NCBI RefSeq assembly: GCF_019968905.1
Contig: NZ_CP079946.1
Span: 4,898,001-4,962,000, forward strand
Direction: 5' to 3'
Length of the DNA: 64,000 bases
DNA from: Corallococcus sp. EGB
GTDB taxonomy: Bacteria; Myxococcota; Myxococcia; Myxococcales; Myxococcaceae
Positions 17,321-26,232 of the stretch are shown in pieces. The position numbers and the translations under genes were made by a program. Positions within the stretch are counted from its first letter, which is position 1, and every line of letters starts with the position of its first letter. Under the pieces are notes generated by a model. That model saw only the letters and a list, made by a program, of their open reading frames with translations, was not told the origin of the DNA and searched no databases.

Positions 17321-18196
17321 GTGAGCGAAGGTCGCAAGCCCCCACCGCCCGACGACCTCCCGCCAGACCCCGACGGGGAGGGATTGCCGCGCACGCCCGG
17401 AGACGCGTTCCGGGTGGCGCTGCCCAACTTCGAGGGTCCTCTCGACCTGCTGCTCCACCTCATCAAGGAGCACCGGGTTGACATCTTCGACATCCCGCTG
17501 GCGCTGATCACCGCCAAGTACCTGGATTACCTGGAGCGGATGCGGGAGCTGAACCTGGACATCGCCGGGGAGTTCCTGGTGATGGCCTCCACGCTCGCCC
17601 ACCTGAAGAGCCGCATGCTCCTGCCCCGGCAGGACGCGGCGCAGGTGCCGGAAGGCGCGGACGTGCTCGCGGCGGTGGAGGAGGCGCAGGACCCCCGCGC
17701 GGAGCTGGTGCGAAGGCTCCTGGAGTATCAGAAGTACAAGGAGGCCGCGGAGCACCTGGCCAAGCAGGACATCCTGGACCGGGACGTGTTCGCCCGGAAG
17801 GTGCCCGTGGAGGCGGTCCCCATCCCTGAAGACGAGGTGGGGCTGCAGGAAATCAGCGTCCTCAAGCTGGTCGAGGCGCTCGACCGCGTGCTCGAGCGGC
17901 TGACGCCCAAGAAGACGCACGAGGTGGTGCTGGAGCGCGTCAGCCTGTCGGAGGCCATCCTCCGGGTGGCCGAGCGGCTCAAGAAGGACGGACAGGTTGT
18001 CTTCGAGGCGCTGTTCACTGAGGCGGCCACGCGCCAGGAGGTGGTCATCACCTTCATCGCCATGCTGGAGATGGTGAAGCGCCGCCTCATCAAGGTCTTC
18101 CAGGAGGAGCCCCTGGGCCCCATCCAGGTGACGCCCAACGGGGACGCGCTGGAGAAGCTCGTCCCCACGGAGGTCGACGAGAGTGACTACCGGTAA
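17321..18196 (+). CDS. scpA: Segregation and condensation protein A (kleisin)
   Basis: 291-residue kleisin subunit of the SMC-ScpAB condensin that organises and segregates the chromosome. The N-terminal signature is clear after a 30-residue Pro/Asp-rich extension: FEGPLDLLLHLIKEHRVDIFDIPLALITAKYLDYL, then EFLVMASTLAHLKSRMLLP. The C-terminal winged helix that binds the SMC head lies around 205-275 (VFEALFTEAATRQEVVITFIAMLEM). GTG start. It overlaps scpB by 14 nt, consistent with translational coupling of complex subunits. The SMC ATPase gene itself is not in the window. Confidence 0.95.
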   Translation: MSEGRKPPPPDDLPPDPDGEGLPRTPGDAFRVALPNFEGPLDLLLHLIKEHRVDIFDIPLALITAKYLDYLERMRELNLDIAGEFLVMASTLAHLKSRMLLPRQDAAQVPEGADVLAAVEEAQDPRAELVRRLLEYQKYKEAAEHLAKQDILDRDVFARKVPVEAVPIPEDEVGLQEISVLKLVEALDRVLERLTPKKTHEVVLERVSLSEAILRVAERLKKDGQVVFEALFTEAATRQEVVITFIAMLEMVKRRLIKVFQEEPLGPIQVTPNGDALEKLVPTEVDESDYR

Positions 18197-19178
18197 CGGT
18201 CCCGACGACGCTGACGAGACGCCCGCCCCCGGCACGCCCGGCGGCCCCGGACAGTTCTCCGAGGAGGAGATCGCCGCCGTCACCGGCCCCGGCCCGGACG
18301 ATGCGGAGCTGGACGGGGTGGAGCCGGCCGCCATCGAGGAGGACTCGGACGACAGCGTCCCGGACCTGCAATCCTCCTTCGAGAAGCTGGTCTCCAAGAG
18401 CCGCAACCTCTCCCCGGACCGCATCCGCACGGTGCTGGAGAGCGTGCTCTTCGTCGCCGAGCGCCCCCTCAACGTCGACGAGCTCTACCAGGCCACCGGC
18501 ATCCCCCGGGACGCCATCCTCCAGGCGCTGGATCAGCTCTCCGGCATCCACCGCGAGGGCATCAGCGGCGTCGTCCTCTACGAGGTGGCGGGCGGGTGGC
18601 AGTTCCGCACGGACCCCCACTCCGCGGAGTACGTCCGGCGCTACCTCCGGGTGAAGCCGCAGCGGCTCACCCGCGCGGCGGTGGAGACGCTGGCCATCAT
18701 CGCGTACCGCCAGCCCGTCACCCGGCCGGAGCTGGAGGACATCCGCGGCGTGGACTGCGGCGCGGTGCTCAAGGCGCTGATGGACCGCAAGCTCGTCAAG
18801 ATCCTGGGCAAGCGGGAAGAAGTCGGCCGCCCCATTCTTTATGGAACCACGCGCGAGTTCCTGGAGTTCTTCGCGCTGAAGGACCTCTCCGCGCTGCCCA
18901 CGCTCCGGGAGTTCCATGAGTTGACCCAGGAGCACCGGGAAATCGTGGAGAAGGAGGCGGCGCCGCCGGCCCCTGTGGCGGCGGGGACGGTGGCGGCGCT
19001 GTCGGACCCGGGGTTCACGAAGCGGATGGAGAAGAACGAGGCGGCCAGTGAGGCCGCCTTGGAGGAGCTGGAGGAGGCCATGGCGGCCGCGGAGCGGAGC
19101 CAGAAGGTCAGTGCCGGCATCCTGGAAAGCCCCCCTTCGCCCGAGAAGGGTGATAGCGAGGGGCCCAAGCCCGAGTGA
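18183..19178 (+). CDS. scpB: Segregation and condensation protein B
   Basis: 331-residue ScpB, the dimeric winged-helix subunit that binds ScpA in the SMC complex. The two winged-helix domains span about residues 75-245, with signatures RIRTVLESVLFVAERPLNVDEL, ETLAIIAYRQPVTRPELEDIRGV and GRPILYGTTREFLEFF. The first ~70 residues are acidic and Pro-rich and the last ~80 are Glu/Ala-rich, so the protein is longer than most ScpB (about 200 residues) because of these presumably disordered tails. GTG start inside the end of scpA. It is followed 28 bp later by the RluB-family gene, the widely conserved scpA-scpB-rluB order. Confidence 0.95.
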   Translation: MTTGNGPDDADETPAPGTPGGPGQFSEEEIAAVTGPGPDDAELDGVEPAAIEEDSDDSVPDLQSSFEKLVSKSRNLSPDRIRTVLESVLFVAERPLNVDELYQATGIPRDAILQALDQLSGIHREGISGVVLYEVAGGWQFRTDPHSAEYVRRYLRVKPQRLTRAAVETLAIIAYRQPVTRPELEDIRGVDCGAVLKALMDRKLVKILGKREEVGRPILYGTTREFLEFFALKDLSALPTLREFHELTQEHREIVEKEAAPPAPVAAGTVAALSDPGFTKRMEKNEAASEAALEELEEAMAAAERSQKVSAGILESPPSPEKGDSEGPKPE

Positions 19179-19205
19179 TGGGCGGCAACTGGAAGAAGGC
19201 ACGGA

Positions 19206-21845
19206 ATGGCGGCGGAACGTTTGCAGAAGTACCTGGCTCGCGCGGGAGTGGCTTCGCGCCGGCACGCGGAAGAACTGATCACCTCCGGTCGCGTCGGAGT
19301 GAACAATGAGACGGTGACGGAGCTGGGCAGCCGGGTGGAGCCCGGGGTGGACCTGGTGACCGTGGATGGGAAGCTCGTCACGCCGCCGGAGGAATCGTCG
19401 TACTACCTGCTGTACAAGCCCGTGGGCGTCGTGACGACGCTGTCGGATCCGCAGGGCCGGCCCACGGTGGCCAGCTATGTGGAGGAGACGGGCCGCCGCC
19501 TGTTCCCCGTGGGCCGTCTGGACTACGACGCGGAGGGCGCGCTGCTCTTCACGGATGACGGCGCGCTGGCGCACAAGCTCACGCACCCGAGCTTCCAGGT
19601 GCCGCGCACGTACCTGGCGAAGGTGAAGGGCACGCCGGACCAGCCCACGCTGGAGAAGCTGCGCGGCGGCGTGCGGCTGGAAGACGGCATGGCCACGCCG
19701 GTGTCGGTGGACATCTTCGAGAAGGCCGAGCGCAACACCTGGCTGAAGATCGTCGTGGCGGAGGGCCGTCCGCACCTCATCAAGCGCCTGTGCGCGGCGG
19801 TGGGGCACCCGGTGGTGCGCCTGTTCCGTCCGAACTACGCGGGCGTGGGCGTGGAGGGGCTGCGCCCCGGCGAGCTGCGGCCGCTGAAGGTCTCGGAAGT
19901 GAATCAGCTCACGGAGGTGGCGGAGGGCCGTGCGCAGCCGTCCGCCGCGGACCTGAAGCTGCCGCCGCGCCGTCACGGGCGCTCGGCGCCGGGCTTCAGC
20001 GAGGCGGATGACGACGACATCGAGCTGTCGATGGACGACGACGCTCCGGTGGCGCCGCGCAAGACGGAGCGCGCGGCGAAGAAGGCCCCGACCGGGCCGA
20101 AGACCCGCGAAGCGCGTCCGGAGCGCAAGGAGTGGAAGGGCGTGCAGGACGGAGGCACGCGTCCGCCGAAGTTCGCGAAGCGCGGGGCGACGCTGGCCGC
20201 GGACGACGACGCGGACCTGGATGAGGACGTGCCGACGTTCGATGACGAAGGTGATGAGGTGACGGAGTCGGACGCCGCCGAGGGCGCCACGTACGGCAAG
20301 GCCGCGCGGGGCGCGGGCCGGTTCGGCAAGGCTGACGGTGAGCGCGCTCCTCGGGGCGCCGCTGCGATTGGCAGGCCGGCGCGTCCGGGGCGTTCCGAAG
20401 GGACCGCGGCGCGCGCGGGTGGCCGGTTCGGCGCCGAGGGCGGTGCGTCGCGCGGTGGCGGTCGCTTCGGCAAGCCGGCCCGTGCGGGCGCCGAGGGTGA
20501 TGCTCCTCGCGGGGGTGGCCGGTTCGGCAAGCCGGCGGGCCGCTTCGGTGAAGAGGGCAGTGCTCCTCGTGGCGGTGGCCGGTTCGGCAAGCCCGCGGGC
20601 CGCTTCGGTGAAGAGGGCAGTGCTCCTCGTGGCGGTGGCCGGTTCGGCAAGCCTGCCGGCCGCTTCGGTGAAGAGGGCAGTGCTCCTCGTGGCGGTGGCC
20701 GGTTCGGCAAGCCTGCCGGCCGCTTCGGTGAAGAGGGCAGTGCTCCTCGTGGCGGTGGCCGGTTCGGCAAGCCTGCCGGCCGCTTCGGTGAAGAGGGCAG
20801 TGCTCCTCGTGGCGGTGGCCGGTTCGGCAAGCCTGCCGGCCGCTTCGGTGAAGAGGGCAGTGCTCCTCGTGGCGGTGGCCGGTTCGGCAAGCCTGCCGGC
20901 CGCTTCGGTGAAGAGGGCAGTGCCCCTCGTGGCGGTGGCCGGTTCGGCAAGCCCGCGGGTCGTGGCGGTGACGAAGGCGGCGCCGCGCGTAGTGGTGGTC
21001 GCTTCGGCAAGCCGACGAGCCGTTTCGGCGGTGAAGAGGGCGGTGCGCCTCGTGGCGGTGGTCGCTTTGGCAAGCCCGCCGGCCGCTTCGGCGACGAGGG
21101 TGGGGCTTCGCGTGGCGGTGGTCGCTTCGGCAAGCCGGCCCGGGCGGGCGCCGAGGGCGATGCCCCTCGCGGGGGTGGTCGCTTCGGCAAGCCCTCAAGC
21201 CGCTTCGGTGGTGACGAAGGTGGCGCACCTCGTGGTGCCGGCTTCGGCAAGCCTGCGCGCCGCTTCGGCAGTGACGAGGGCAGTGCTCCTCGCGGCGGCG
21301 GCCGGTTCGGCAAGCCCGCCGGTGCGGGTCGTTCCGCGGGCGGCGCGTCCCGTTTCGGCGGTGAAGAGGGCGGTGCGCCTCGTGGTGGTGGTCGCTTCGG
21401 CAAGCCTTCGAGCCGCTTCGGCGGTGGCGAGGGCGGCGCCTCTCGCGGGGGAGGCCGGTTCGGCAAGCCCGCGGGGCGTGGTGGTGACGAGGGCGGTGCC
21501 CCTCGCGGCCGCTTCGGCAAGCCCACTGGCGCCGGCGGTGACCGTCCGGAGCGCCGCGAATGGAAGCCGCGCGGCGAGTCCTCGGGCCGCCCCGAGCGCC
21601 GCGAGTGGAAGCCCCGCGGTGAGGACTCCGGCAGCCGGCCTCGCGGCGGTGGCGTGTCGTCCAGCGCCTCGGGCGAGCGCATCGTCCGCGCGGGCGTGAA
21701 GAAGGGCCCCCCGGGTGAGGGCGGCGGCTTCCAGGACTGGAAAGAGCGCAAGACGCGCGATTCCGAGCCGCGCTGGAACAGCAAGGCGCCTCGGGGAGGG
21801 GCAGGCCGCCCGGCTCCTCGTGGTGGCCCCCGCCGTTCGCGCTGA
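19206..21845 (+). CDS. rluB: RsuA/RluB-family pseudouridine synthase with long RG-rich repeat tail
   Basis: 879-residue protein. Residues 1-60 form an S4 RNA-binding domain (RLQKYLARAGVASRRHAEELI), and about 65-230 the RsuA-family pseudouridine synthase domain with catalytic Asp106 in VGRLDYDAEGALLFTDDG. By position after scpA-scpB it is probably RluB, which modifies 23S rRNA U2605; RluE or RsuA cannot be fully excluded. From about residue 240 the protein is low-complexity: an acidic/basic stretch, then about 17 copies of a GRFGKP unit, seven in identical 20-residue repeats, ending in Arg/Gly-rich sequence. Normal members are 240-300 residues. The tail resembles the RGG/RG RNA-binding tails of RNA helicases and should be disordered, positively charged and RNA-binding. 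Confidence 0.9.
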   Translation: MAAERLQKYLARAGVASRRHAEELITSGRVGVNNETVTELGSRVEPGVDLVTVDGKLVTPPEESSYYLLYKPVGVVTTLSDPQGRPTVASYVEETGRRLFPVGRLDYDAEGALLFTDDGALAHKLTHPSFQVPRTYLAKVKGTPDQPTLEKLRGGVRLEDGMATPVSVDIFEKAERNTWLKIVVAEGRPHLIKRLCAAVGHPVVRLFRPNYAGVGVEGLRPGELRPLKVSEVNQLTEVAEGRAQPSAADLKLPPRRHGRSAPGFSEADDDDIELSMDDDAPVAPRKTERAAKKAPTGPKTREARPERKEWKGVQDGGTRPPKFAKRGATLAADDDADLDEDVPTFDDEGDEVTESDAAEGATYGKAARGAGRFGKADGERAPRGAAAIGRPARPGRSEGTAARAGGRFGAEGGASRGGGRFGKPARAGAEGDAPRGGGRFGKPAGRFGEEGSAPRGGGRFGKPAGRFGEEGSAPRGGGRFGKPAGRFGEEGSAPRGGGRFGKPAGRFGEEGSAPRGGGRFGKPAGRFGEEGSAPRGGGRFGKPAGRFGEEGSAPRGGGRFGKPAGRFGEEGSAPRGGGRFGKPAGRGGDEGGAARSGGRFGKPTSRFGGEEGGAPRGGGRFGKPAGRFGDEGGASRGGGRFGKPARAGAEGDAPRGGGRFGKPSSRFGGDEGGAPRGAGFGKPARRFGSDEGSAPRGGGRFGKPAGAGRSAGGASRFGGEEGGAPRGGGRFGKPSSRFGGGEGGASRGGGRFGKPAGRGGDEGGAPRGRFGKPTGAGGDRPERREWKPRGESSGRPERREWKPRGEDSGSRPRGGGVSSSASGERIVRAGVKKGPPGEGGGFQDWKERKTRDSEPRWNSKAPRGGAGRPAPRGGPRRSR
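20416..21530 (+). repeat. Coding tandem-repeat array, 60-bp unit, inside rluB
   Basis: Seven units of exactly 60 bp run from 20521 to 20940. The five covering 20641-20940 are identical but for a single T-to-C change in the last. Flanking units to about 20416 and 21530 are related but diverged, with 57-78 bp spacing. All units keep frame and encode variants of GGRFGKPAGRFGEEGSAPRG. Near-identity at synonymous positions shows recent duplication or gene conversion rather than old selection on protein alone. Copy number should vary between strains. Confidence 0.9.
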
Positions 21846-21857
21846 AGCAACACCCAT

Positions 21858-21894
21858 CCTCCCGGGTCGTGCCGTCGGTGGGCGGCCCGGGAGG
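21858..21894 (+). terminator. Candidate hairpin after rluB
   Basis: CCTCCCGGG (21858-21866) and CCCGGGAGG (21886-21894) are perfectly complementary around a 19-nt loop, starting 12 bp after the rluB stop and ahead of the HEAT-repeat gene. There is no T-run, so termination is only probable. Confidence 0.4.
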
Positions 21895-21945
21895 CCGTTG
21901 ATATAACCGCCGCCTGCCTCCACCGTCCGCCGCTCCGGGAGAACG

Positions 21946-24060
21946 ATGCGAATCCGCGTGCGCCCCCTCTTCCTCGCCCTGACCCTGCTCGTCGGGTGCA
22001 ACGGCAACCGGGATCAGCTCCTCGCGGAGATCCAGGACCCCCGCCCCGAAATCCGCGCCACGGCCGTGAGGAAGCTGGCCGCGCAGAACAATCCGGACGA
22101 CCTGGTCCTCTTCACCCGTGCCGCCAAGGACCTCTCCGCCATCGTCCGCGGCGAGGCCGCCAGCGCGCTCGGAGAGAGCCAGGACCCGCGCGTCGTGGAT
22201 CTGCTCGGCGAGCTGCTGGAGGACTCCGACGAGACCGTCCAGGGGCAGGCCGCCCTGGCGCTCGCCAAGGTGAAGAACGACAAGGCCAAGGCATACCTCA
22301 CGCTCCAGTACGGACGGCGGGGCCGCGCCACGCGCCAGGTCATCGTCCAGGCGCTCAAGAGCGCCAACGTCCCCGGCGCCATGGCCTCCGTCGTCGCGGC
22401 CGAGTCCAAGGGCCTCTGGGACCGCAACCTCCTGGCCCTCACCGAGGGCGCGCTCCCGGAGCGCGTGGGCGCCGCGGAGGAGCTGGGCAAGAGCGGCCGG
22501 GCGGAGGCCGTCAACCGGCTGCTGCCCATGGTGCGCGACAGCCAGGTCCTCCTCGCCGCCGCCGCCGTGCGCGGGCTGGGCGATGCAGGCGACACCCGCG
22601 CGGTGGCCCCCATCGCGCTGCTCCTGGACGAGAGCTTCCCGGAGCTGCGCGAGTCCGCCATCGGCGCGCTGATGAAGCTGAATGACCCGATGGCCGCGGC
22701 GAAGCTCCAGGCGGTGGCGGTGGAGAAGAGCTCGGTGAGCCCGCTGGCCACCGACGCCATCCTGACCTTCCCGCGCACGCCCGCGACAGACGCCGCGCTG
22801 TGCGCCATCGCGCTCGACGGCGCCCGGGACGAGGCCCTGGACGCCGGCCGCGCCATGCGTTCGCGAGGCGGCTGCCCGGCGGAGCCCATCGCGGACCGGC
22901 TGGCGCGTCCGGCCACCGCGGCCTCGGGGCTCCAGGCGGTGACGGGCCTGGGCCCGGCCGCGCAGTCCCTGCTGCCCAAGGTGACCCCGTGGCTCAACCA
23001 GCCGGACGTGGGCCTGCGCACGCTCGCGGTCGAGGCGGTGACGCACGTGGGCGACGCCTCCGTGGTGCCCGTCATCCAGAAGCTCTACGATCAGGAGGTC
23101 GCCGGACTCGCGGCGCTGCGCGCGGACTGGATCCCGCAGGCGCTGCCGCAGAAGTACAGCGCGGCCCTGGATCCGTCCGCGCCGCGGCCGGAAGTGAAGG
23201 GCAAGGACGACAACCGGTCCGCCAAGCACGCGCAGCTCTTCGAGCGGCTCCAGGCGCTCAACGCGGCCCGCGCCAAGGAGGCCGGGCGCGTGGTGGTGCC
23301 GCCGCGAGTCCCCTCGGAGCTGAGCGATGACGTGGAGCCCGCGAAGCTGCAGCCGCTGGCCACGCTGCTGACGGCGCTGGGCGCGCTCAAGGCGCCCGGG
23401 GCCCTGGAGATCCTCAAGGGCTACGCGGACGACGCGAGCCCGGCGCTGCGCGCGGCGGCGCTGGTGGGCCTCACGTCGCTCGGGCCCGAGGGCATCGAGG
23501 TGACGCGCACGGCGATGCTGGAGCCCGACCGCGAGCTGCAGAAGGCGCTGGCGCTGGCGCTGGCGGAGCAGGGCGAGGCGGGCCAGCTCGCGCTGGTGGC
23601 GTCACTGCCGAAGATGGGCGGCGAGAAGCTGGTGGTCCTGGATGCGCTGACGCGCGTGGGGGCGCCGCCGGCGTCCGCGTCTGAGGCGTTGCAGGTCGTG
23701 GTGAAGGAGGGTGGGGCGGAGGCGGCGCTCGCGGCGCAGCTGCTGGGGCGGATGGGCGCGAAGGACGCGGTGCCCACGCTGCTCAAGGCGCTGGATGACT
23801 CCAACAGCGTGGCCCGGCGCGACGTCCTGCTGGCGCTGGGAGCCATTGGCGACGCGAAGTCGGCGGAGGTGGTGGGGCGGGACCTGTACCACGACCTGCC
23901 GGAGATCCGGGCCGCGGCGGCCACGGCGCTGCGCAAGATGAACACGGGCGCGGTGGCCGAGGCGCTGGACGCGCTGAAGAGCGACTACTTCCGCGAGGTC
24001 CGCGTCGCGGCGGGCGCCACCGTGACGAAGGAAGGCACGGCGGCCGGCGGGGCGCAGTGA
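21946..24060 (+). CDS. HEAT-repeat lipoprotein
   Basis: 704-residue predicted lipoprotein: signal peptide MRIRVRPLFLALTLLVGC with the cysteine at 18 as lipidation site. The mature part is almost wholly HEAT/PBS-type helical repeats of about 30 residues (for example ATAVRKLAAQNNPDDLVLF, GQAALALAKVKNDKA, RRDVLLALGAIGDAKSAEVV), forming a curved protein-binding scaffold. It would face the periplasm, anchored to a membrane. GGGAGA precedes the ATG. Its stop codon directly abuts the start of the TPR/cyclic-nucleotide-binding protein, so the two are probably co-translated and may act together. No enzymatic motif is visible. Confidence 0.85.
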   Translation: MRIRVRPLFLALTLLVGCNGNRDQLLAEIQDPRPEIRATAVRKLAAQNNPDDLVLFTRAAKDLSAIVRGEAASALGESQDPRVVDLLGELLEDSDETVQGQAALALAKVKNDKAKAYLTLQYGRRGRATRQVIVQALKSANVPGAMASVVAAESKGLWDRNLLALTEGALPERVGAAEELGKSGRAEAVNRLLPMVRDSQVLLAAAAVRGLGDAGDTRAVAPIALLLDESFPELRESAIGALMKLNDPMAAAKLQAVAVEKSSVSPLATDAILTFPRTPATDAALCAIALDGARDEALDAGRAMRSRGGCPAEPIADRLARPATAASGLQAVTGLGPAAQSLLPKVTPWLNQPDVGLRTLAVEAVTHVGDASVVPVIQKLYDQEVAGLAALRADWIPQALPQKYSAALDPSAPRPEVKGKDDNRSAKHAQLFERLQALNAARAKEAGRVVVPPRVPSELSDDVEPAKLQPLATLLTALGALKAPGALEILKGYADDASPALRAAALVGLTSLGPEGIEVTRTAMLEPDRELQKALALALAEQGEAGQLALVASLPKMGGEKLVVLDALTRVGAPPASASEALQVVVKEGGAEAALAAQLLGRMGAKDAVPTLLKALDDSNSVARRDVLLALGAIGDAKSAEVVGRDLYHDLPEIRAAAATALRKMNTGAVAEALDALKSDYFREVRVAAGATVTKEGTAAGGAQ

Positions 24061-26061
24061 ATGGAGGCGCGCGCGCTCAAGGAGAAGGCGACCGAGGCCT
24101 TCAGCAAGGGCCGCTTCGCCAAAGCCGCCGAGCTGTACGAGGACTACTGCCAGGCGGATCCGAAGGATCACCAGAGCCGGCTGCGCATGGGGGACGCGTG
24201 GGCCAAGGCCGGTCAGCGTGACCGGGCCGTCTCCGCGTACCAGTCCGCGGCGGAGGGCTTCGCGAAGGAGGGCTTCCTGCCGCGCGCCATCGCCGCGAGC
24301 AAGCTGATCCTCGAGCTGGATCCGTCCCATCAGGGCGTGCAGCAGATGCTCGCGGACCTGTACGCGAGAAGGGGCACGCCGGCCACGCCCAGGGTGAAGC
24401 CGAAGGACGCGGCGCCCCCGGCGACTCCCGCGAGCCTCGTCACGCAGCGCGAAGCGCCACCCGCCGCGCCCCCCAAGCCCCTGGAGGCGGGTGGGGCACC
24501 GGTGGACCTGTCGGCTTCGCTCCCGCCCGAGCTGGACCTGTCGAACGCGCCCGCGGCTGACGCGAATGCCAGTCCCGGATCCGCGCCGGACGACGGCGAG
24601 GTCGTCCTCTCCGTCGAAGTGGAGCTGGAGCCCACGCAACCCACGCCCGTGGCCGTCACGGCGTCCGGCGCCGCCACGGTCAGGCCGCCCACGGTGCCCG
24701 TGACGTCCGAATCCCCTGTTGCGCCCGAGGCGCCCGGATCCGCCGCGCCCCCCGTCACCCCGTCCTCCGCCGCGTCCGCGCCGCCGGGCCTGACCTCGCG
24801 CGCAGCCCCGCTGTCCCCATCCCCCATGCCTTCGCTTCCCCAGACCCGGACGCCCAGCGGACGCTGGCGGGCCCTCGCGCCGCCCATCACGGGCCCCGAC
24901 ACCCCAACGGTCGCGACGGAGCCGAAGGCCCCCACCCAGGCCGCGCCTCCAGGCCTGCGCCCGCGCCGCACCGAAGCGCCTTCCCAGCCCGCGGCCACGC
25001 CCGCCGCTGGCGCCTCCGTGGTGCCCACCACCGTGGGAGCCCCGGAGCCCTGGCGCGCGTCCCTGCGCGTCTCCAGCTTCACGGAGCTGGAGCTCGAAGC
25101 GGACTCGCTGCTGCACGCGGTGGAGCTCGCGGCCCAGCGCGGCCTGGCCGAACACGCGCCGGAAGAAGAGCCCGTCCACGAGCTGACCGGGGAGGCCGGG
25201 CCCGCCGCCAGCACGCTGGACGCGCTGCCCTCCATCCCGCTCTTCAGCGACCTGCCGCGCGACGCGTTCATCCAGCTCTTCGAACGCTGCCCGTTGCGCC
25301 GCTTCGGCCCCGGCGAGCGCATCCTCGCGCAGGGCACCCGGGGCGACGCCTTCTACGTCATCTGCGAAGGCCGGGTGCGCGTCTTCCGGGAAGAGAACGG
25401 CCACCGCCAGGACCTGGCCACGCTCGAGGACGGAGCCTTCTTCGGCGAGATGGCGCTGCTGTCCGGCGCCCCGCGCGCCGCCTCCGTGGAGTCCGCGGCC
25501 GACGACACGCAGGTGCTCGAGATCTCCGCCACCGTGCTCGCCGCGCTCTCGCGCAGCCACCCGTCCGTGGCCAGGGCTCTCAAGAAGTTCTGCCGCGAGC
25601 GCCTCCTCGCGAACGTGATGAACAGCTCCGAGCTGTTCCGCCCCTTCAACCGCAAGGACCGCCGCAACCTCGTGGAGCGCTTCCGGGCCCGCGACGTCGA
25701 GCGCGGCGCCCTCATCATCCGCGAAGGCGACGCCACCGACGGCCTCTACGTCGTCCTCTCCGGCGAGGTGGAGGTCCACAAGGGCGGCCAGCGGCTGTCG
25801 ACCCTGAAGGAAGGGGAGCTCTTCGGGGAGATCTCCCTCCTGCGGAAGACCCCGGCGACCGCCACCGTGGAGGCCACGCGCCACACCACGTTGCTGCGCC
25901 TGCCGCGCGAGGACTTCGACTCGCTCATCTCCAGCCACCCGCAGGTCTTGATGCTCGTCGCGGACCTGAGCGATGAACGCCTCCGCCGCACGCAGGACGC
26001 GCTGGACGACCGGCCGGGGGCCGCCATGAACGACGAAGAGGAAGACCTCATCCTCGTCTGA
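24061..26061 (+). CDS. TPR protein with two cyclic-nucleotide-binding domains
   Basis: 666-residue cytoplasmic protein starting at the base after the HEAT gene's stop. Residues 1-105 are TPR-like helices (AFSKGRFAKAAELYEDY, GQRDRAVSAYQSAAEGF). About 106-330 is a Pro/Ala-rich linker. Two cNMP-binding domains follow at about 390-505 and 515-640. The first has a canonical phosphate-binding cassette, FFGEMALLSGAPRAAS. The second, LFGEISLLRKTPATAT, keeps the Glu but lacks the Arg that contacts the cyclic phosphate, so it may not bind nucleotide. No DNA-binding or kinase domain is attached, so the output is likely through protein contacts, perhaps with the HEAT lipoprotein or the T6SS encoded 170 bp downstream; both are inference. 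Confidence 0.85.
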   Translation: MEARALKEKATEAFSKGRFAKAAELYEDYCQADPKDHQSRLRMGDAWAKAGQRDRAVSAYQSAAEGFAKEGFLPRAIAASKLILELDPSHQGVQQMLADLYARRGTPATPRVKPKDAAPPATPASLVTQREAPPAAPPKPLEAGGAPVDLSASLPPELDLSNAPAADANASPGSAPDDGEVVLSVEVELEPTQPTPVAVTASGAATVRPPTVPVTSESPVAPEAPGSAAPPVTPSSAASAPPGLTSRAAPLSPSPMPSLPQTRTPSGRWRALAPPITGPDTPTVATEPKAPTQAAPPGLRPRRTEAPSQPAATPAAGASVVPTTVGAPEPWRASLRVSSFTELELEADSLLHAVELAAQRGLAEHAPEEEPVHELTGEAGPAASTLDALPSIPLFSDLPRDAFIQLFERCPLRRFGPGERILAQGTRGDAFYVICEGRVRVFREENGHRQDLATLEDGAFFGEMALLSGAPRAASVESAADDTQVLEISATVLAALSRSHPSVARALKKFCRERLLANVMNSSELFRPFNRKDRRNLVERFRARDVERGALIIREGDATDGLYVVLSGEVEVHKGGQRLSTLKEGELFGEISLLRKTPATATVEATRHTTLLRLPREDFDSLISSHPQVLMLVADLSDERLRRTQDALDDRPGAAMNDEEEDLILV

Positions 26062-26065
26062 CGCC

Positions 26066-26100
26066 CTCGCGGGTCCCAGGCCCGTGTCCCATCCCGCGAG
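26066..26100 (+). terminator. Candidate hairpin after the TPR/cNMP gene
   Basis: CTCGCGGG (26066-26073) and CCCGCGAG (26093-26100) are fully complementary with a 19-nt loop and begin 4 bp after the stop codon. There is no T-run. Its position separates the TPR/cNMP gene from the T6SS locus, suggesting separate transcripts. Confidence 0.4.
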
Positions 26101-26232
26101 TCACGCGCCGCCCCCGGACACGGGAGGCGTGGCCCGCCGGTCGGCCTCGCCCGGACGACCCGGCAGGCTCGCCGCGAAGCGGGGGAGGGCGTCATGTTGT
26201 GACACCGGAAAGCGCCCGCTATCCTGTACGGC

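Noticed and set aside
20521-20940. Regular 60-bp repeats considered as a CRISPR array
   Set aside because: The units are contiguous with no variable spacers, keep one reading frame, and encode a protein repeat; no cas genes are present.
19996-23229. Long open frame (1077 codons) on the - strand opposite rluB and the HEAT gene
   Set aside because: It is the mirror of the repeat-rich rluB tail and a high-GC coding region. Composition (Arg/His-rich, no domain) and lack of a ribosome binding site indicate a shadow frame.
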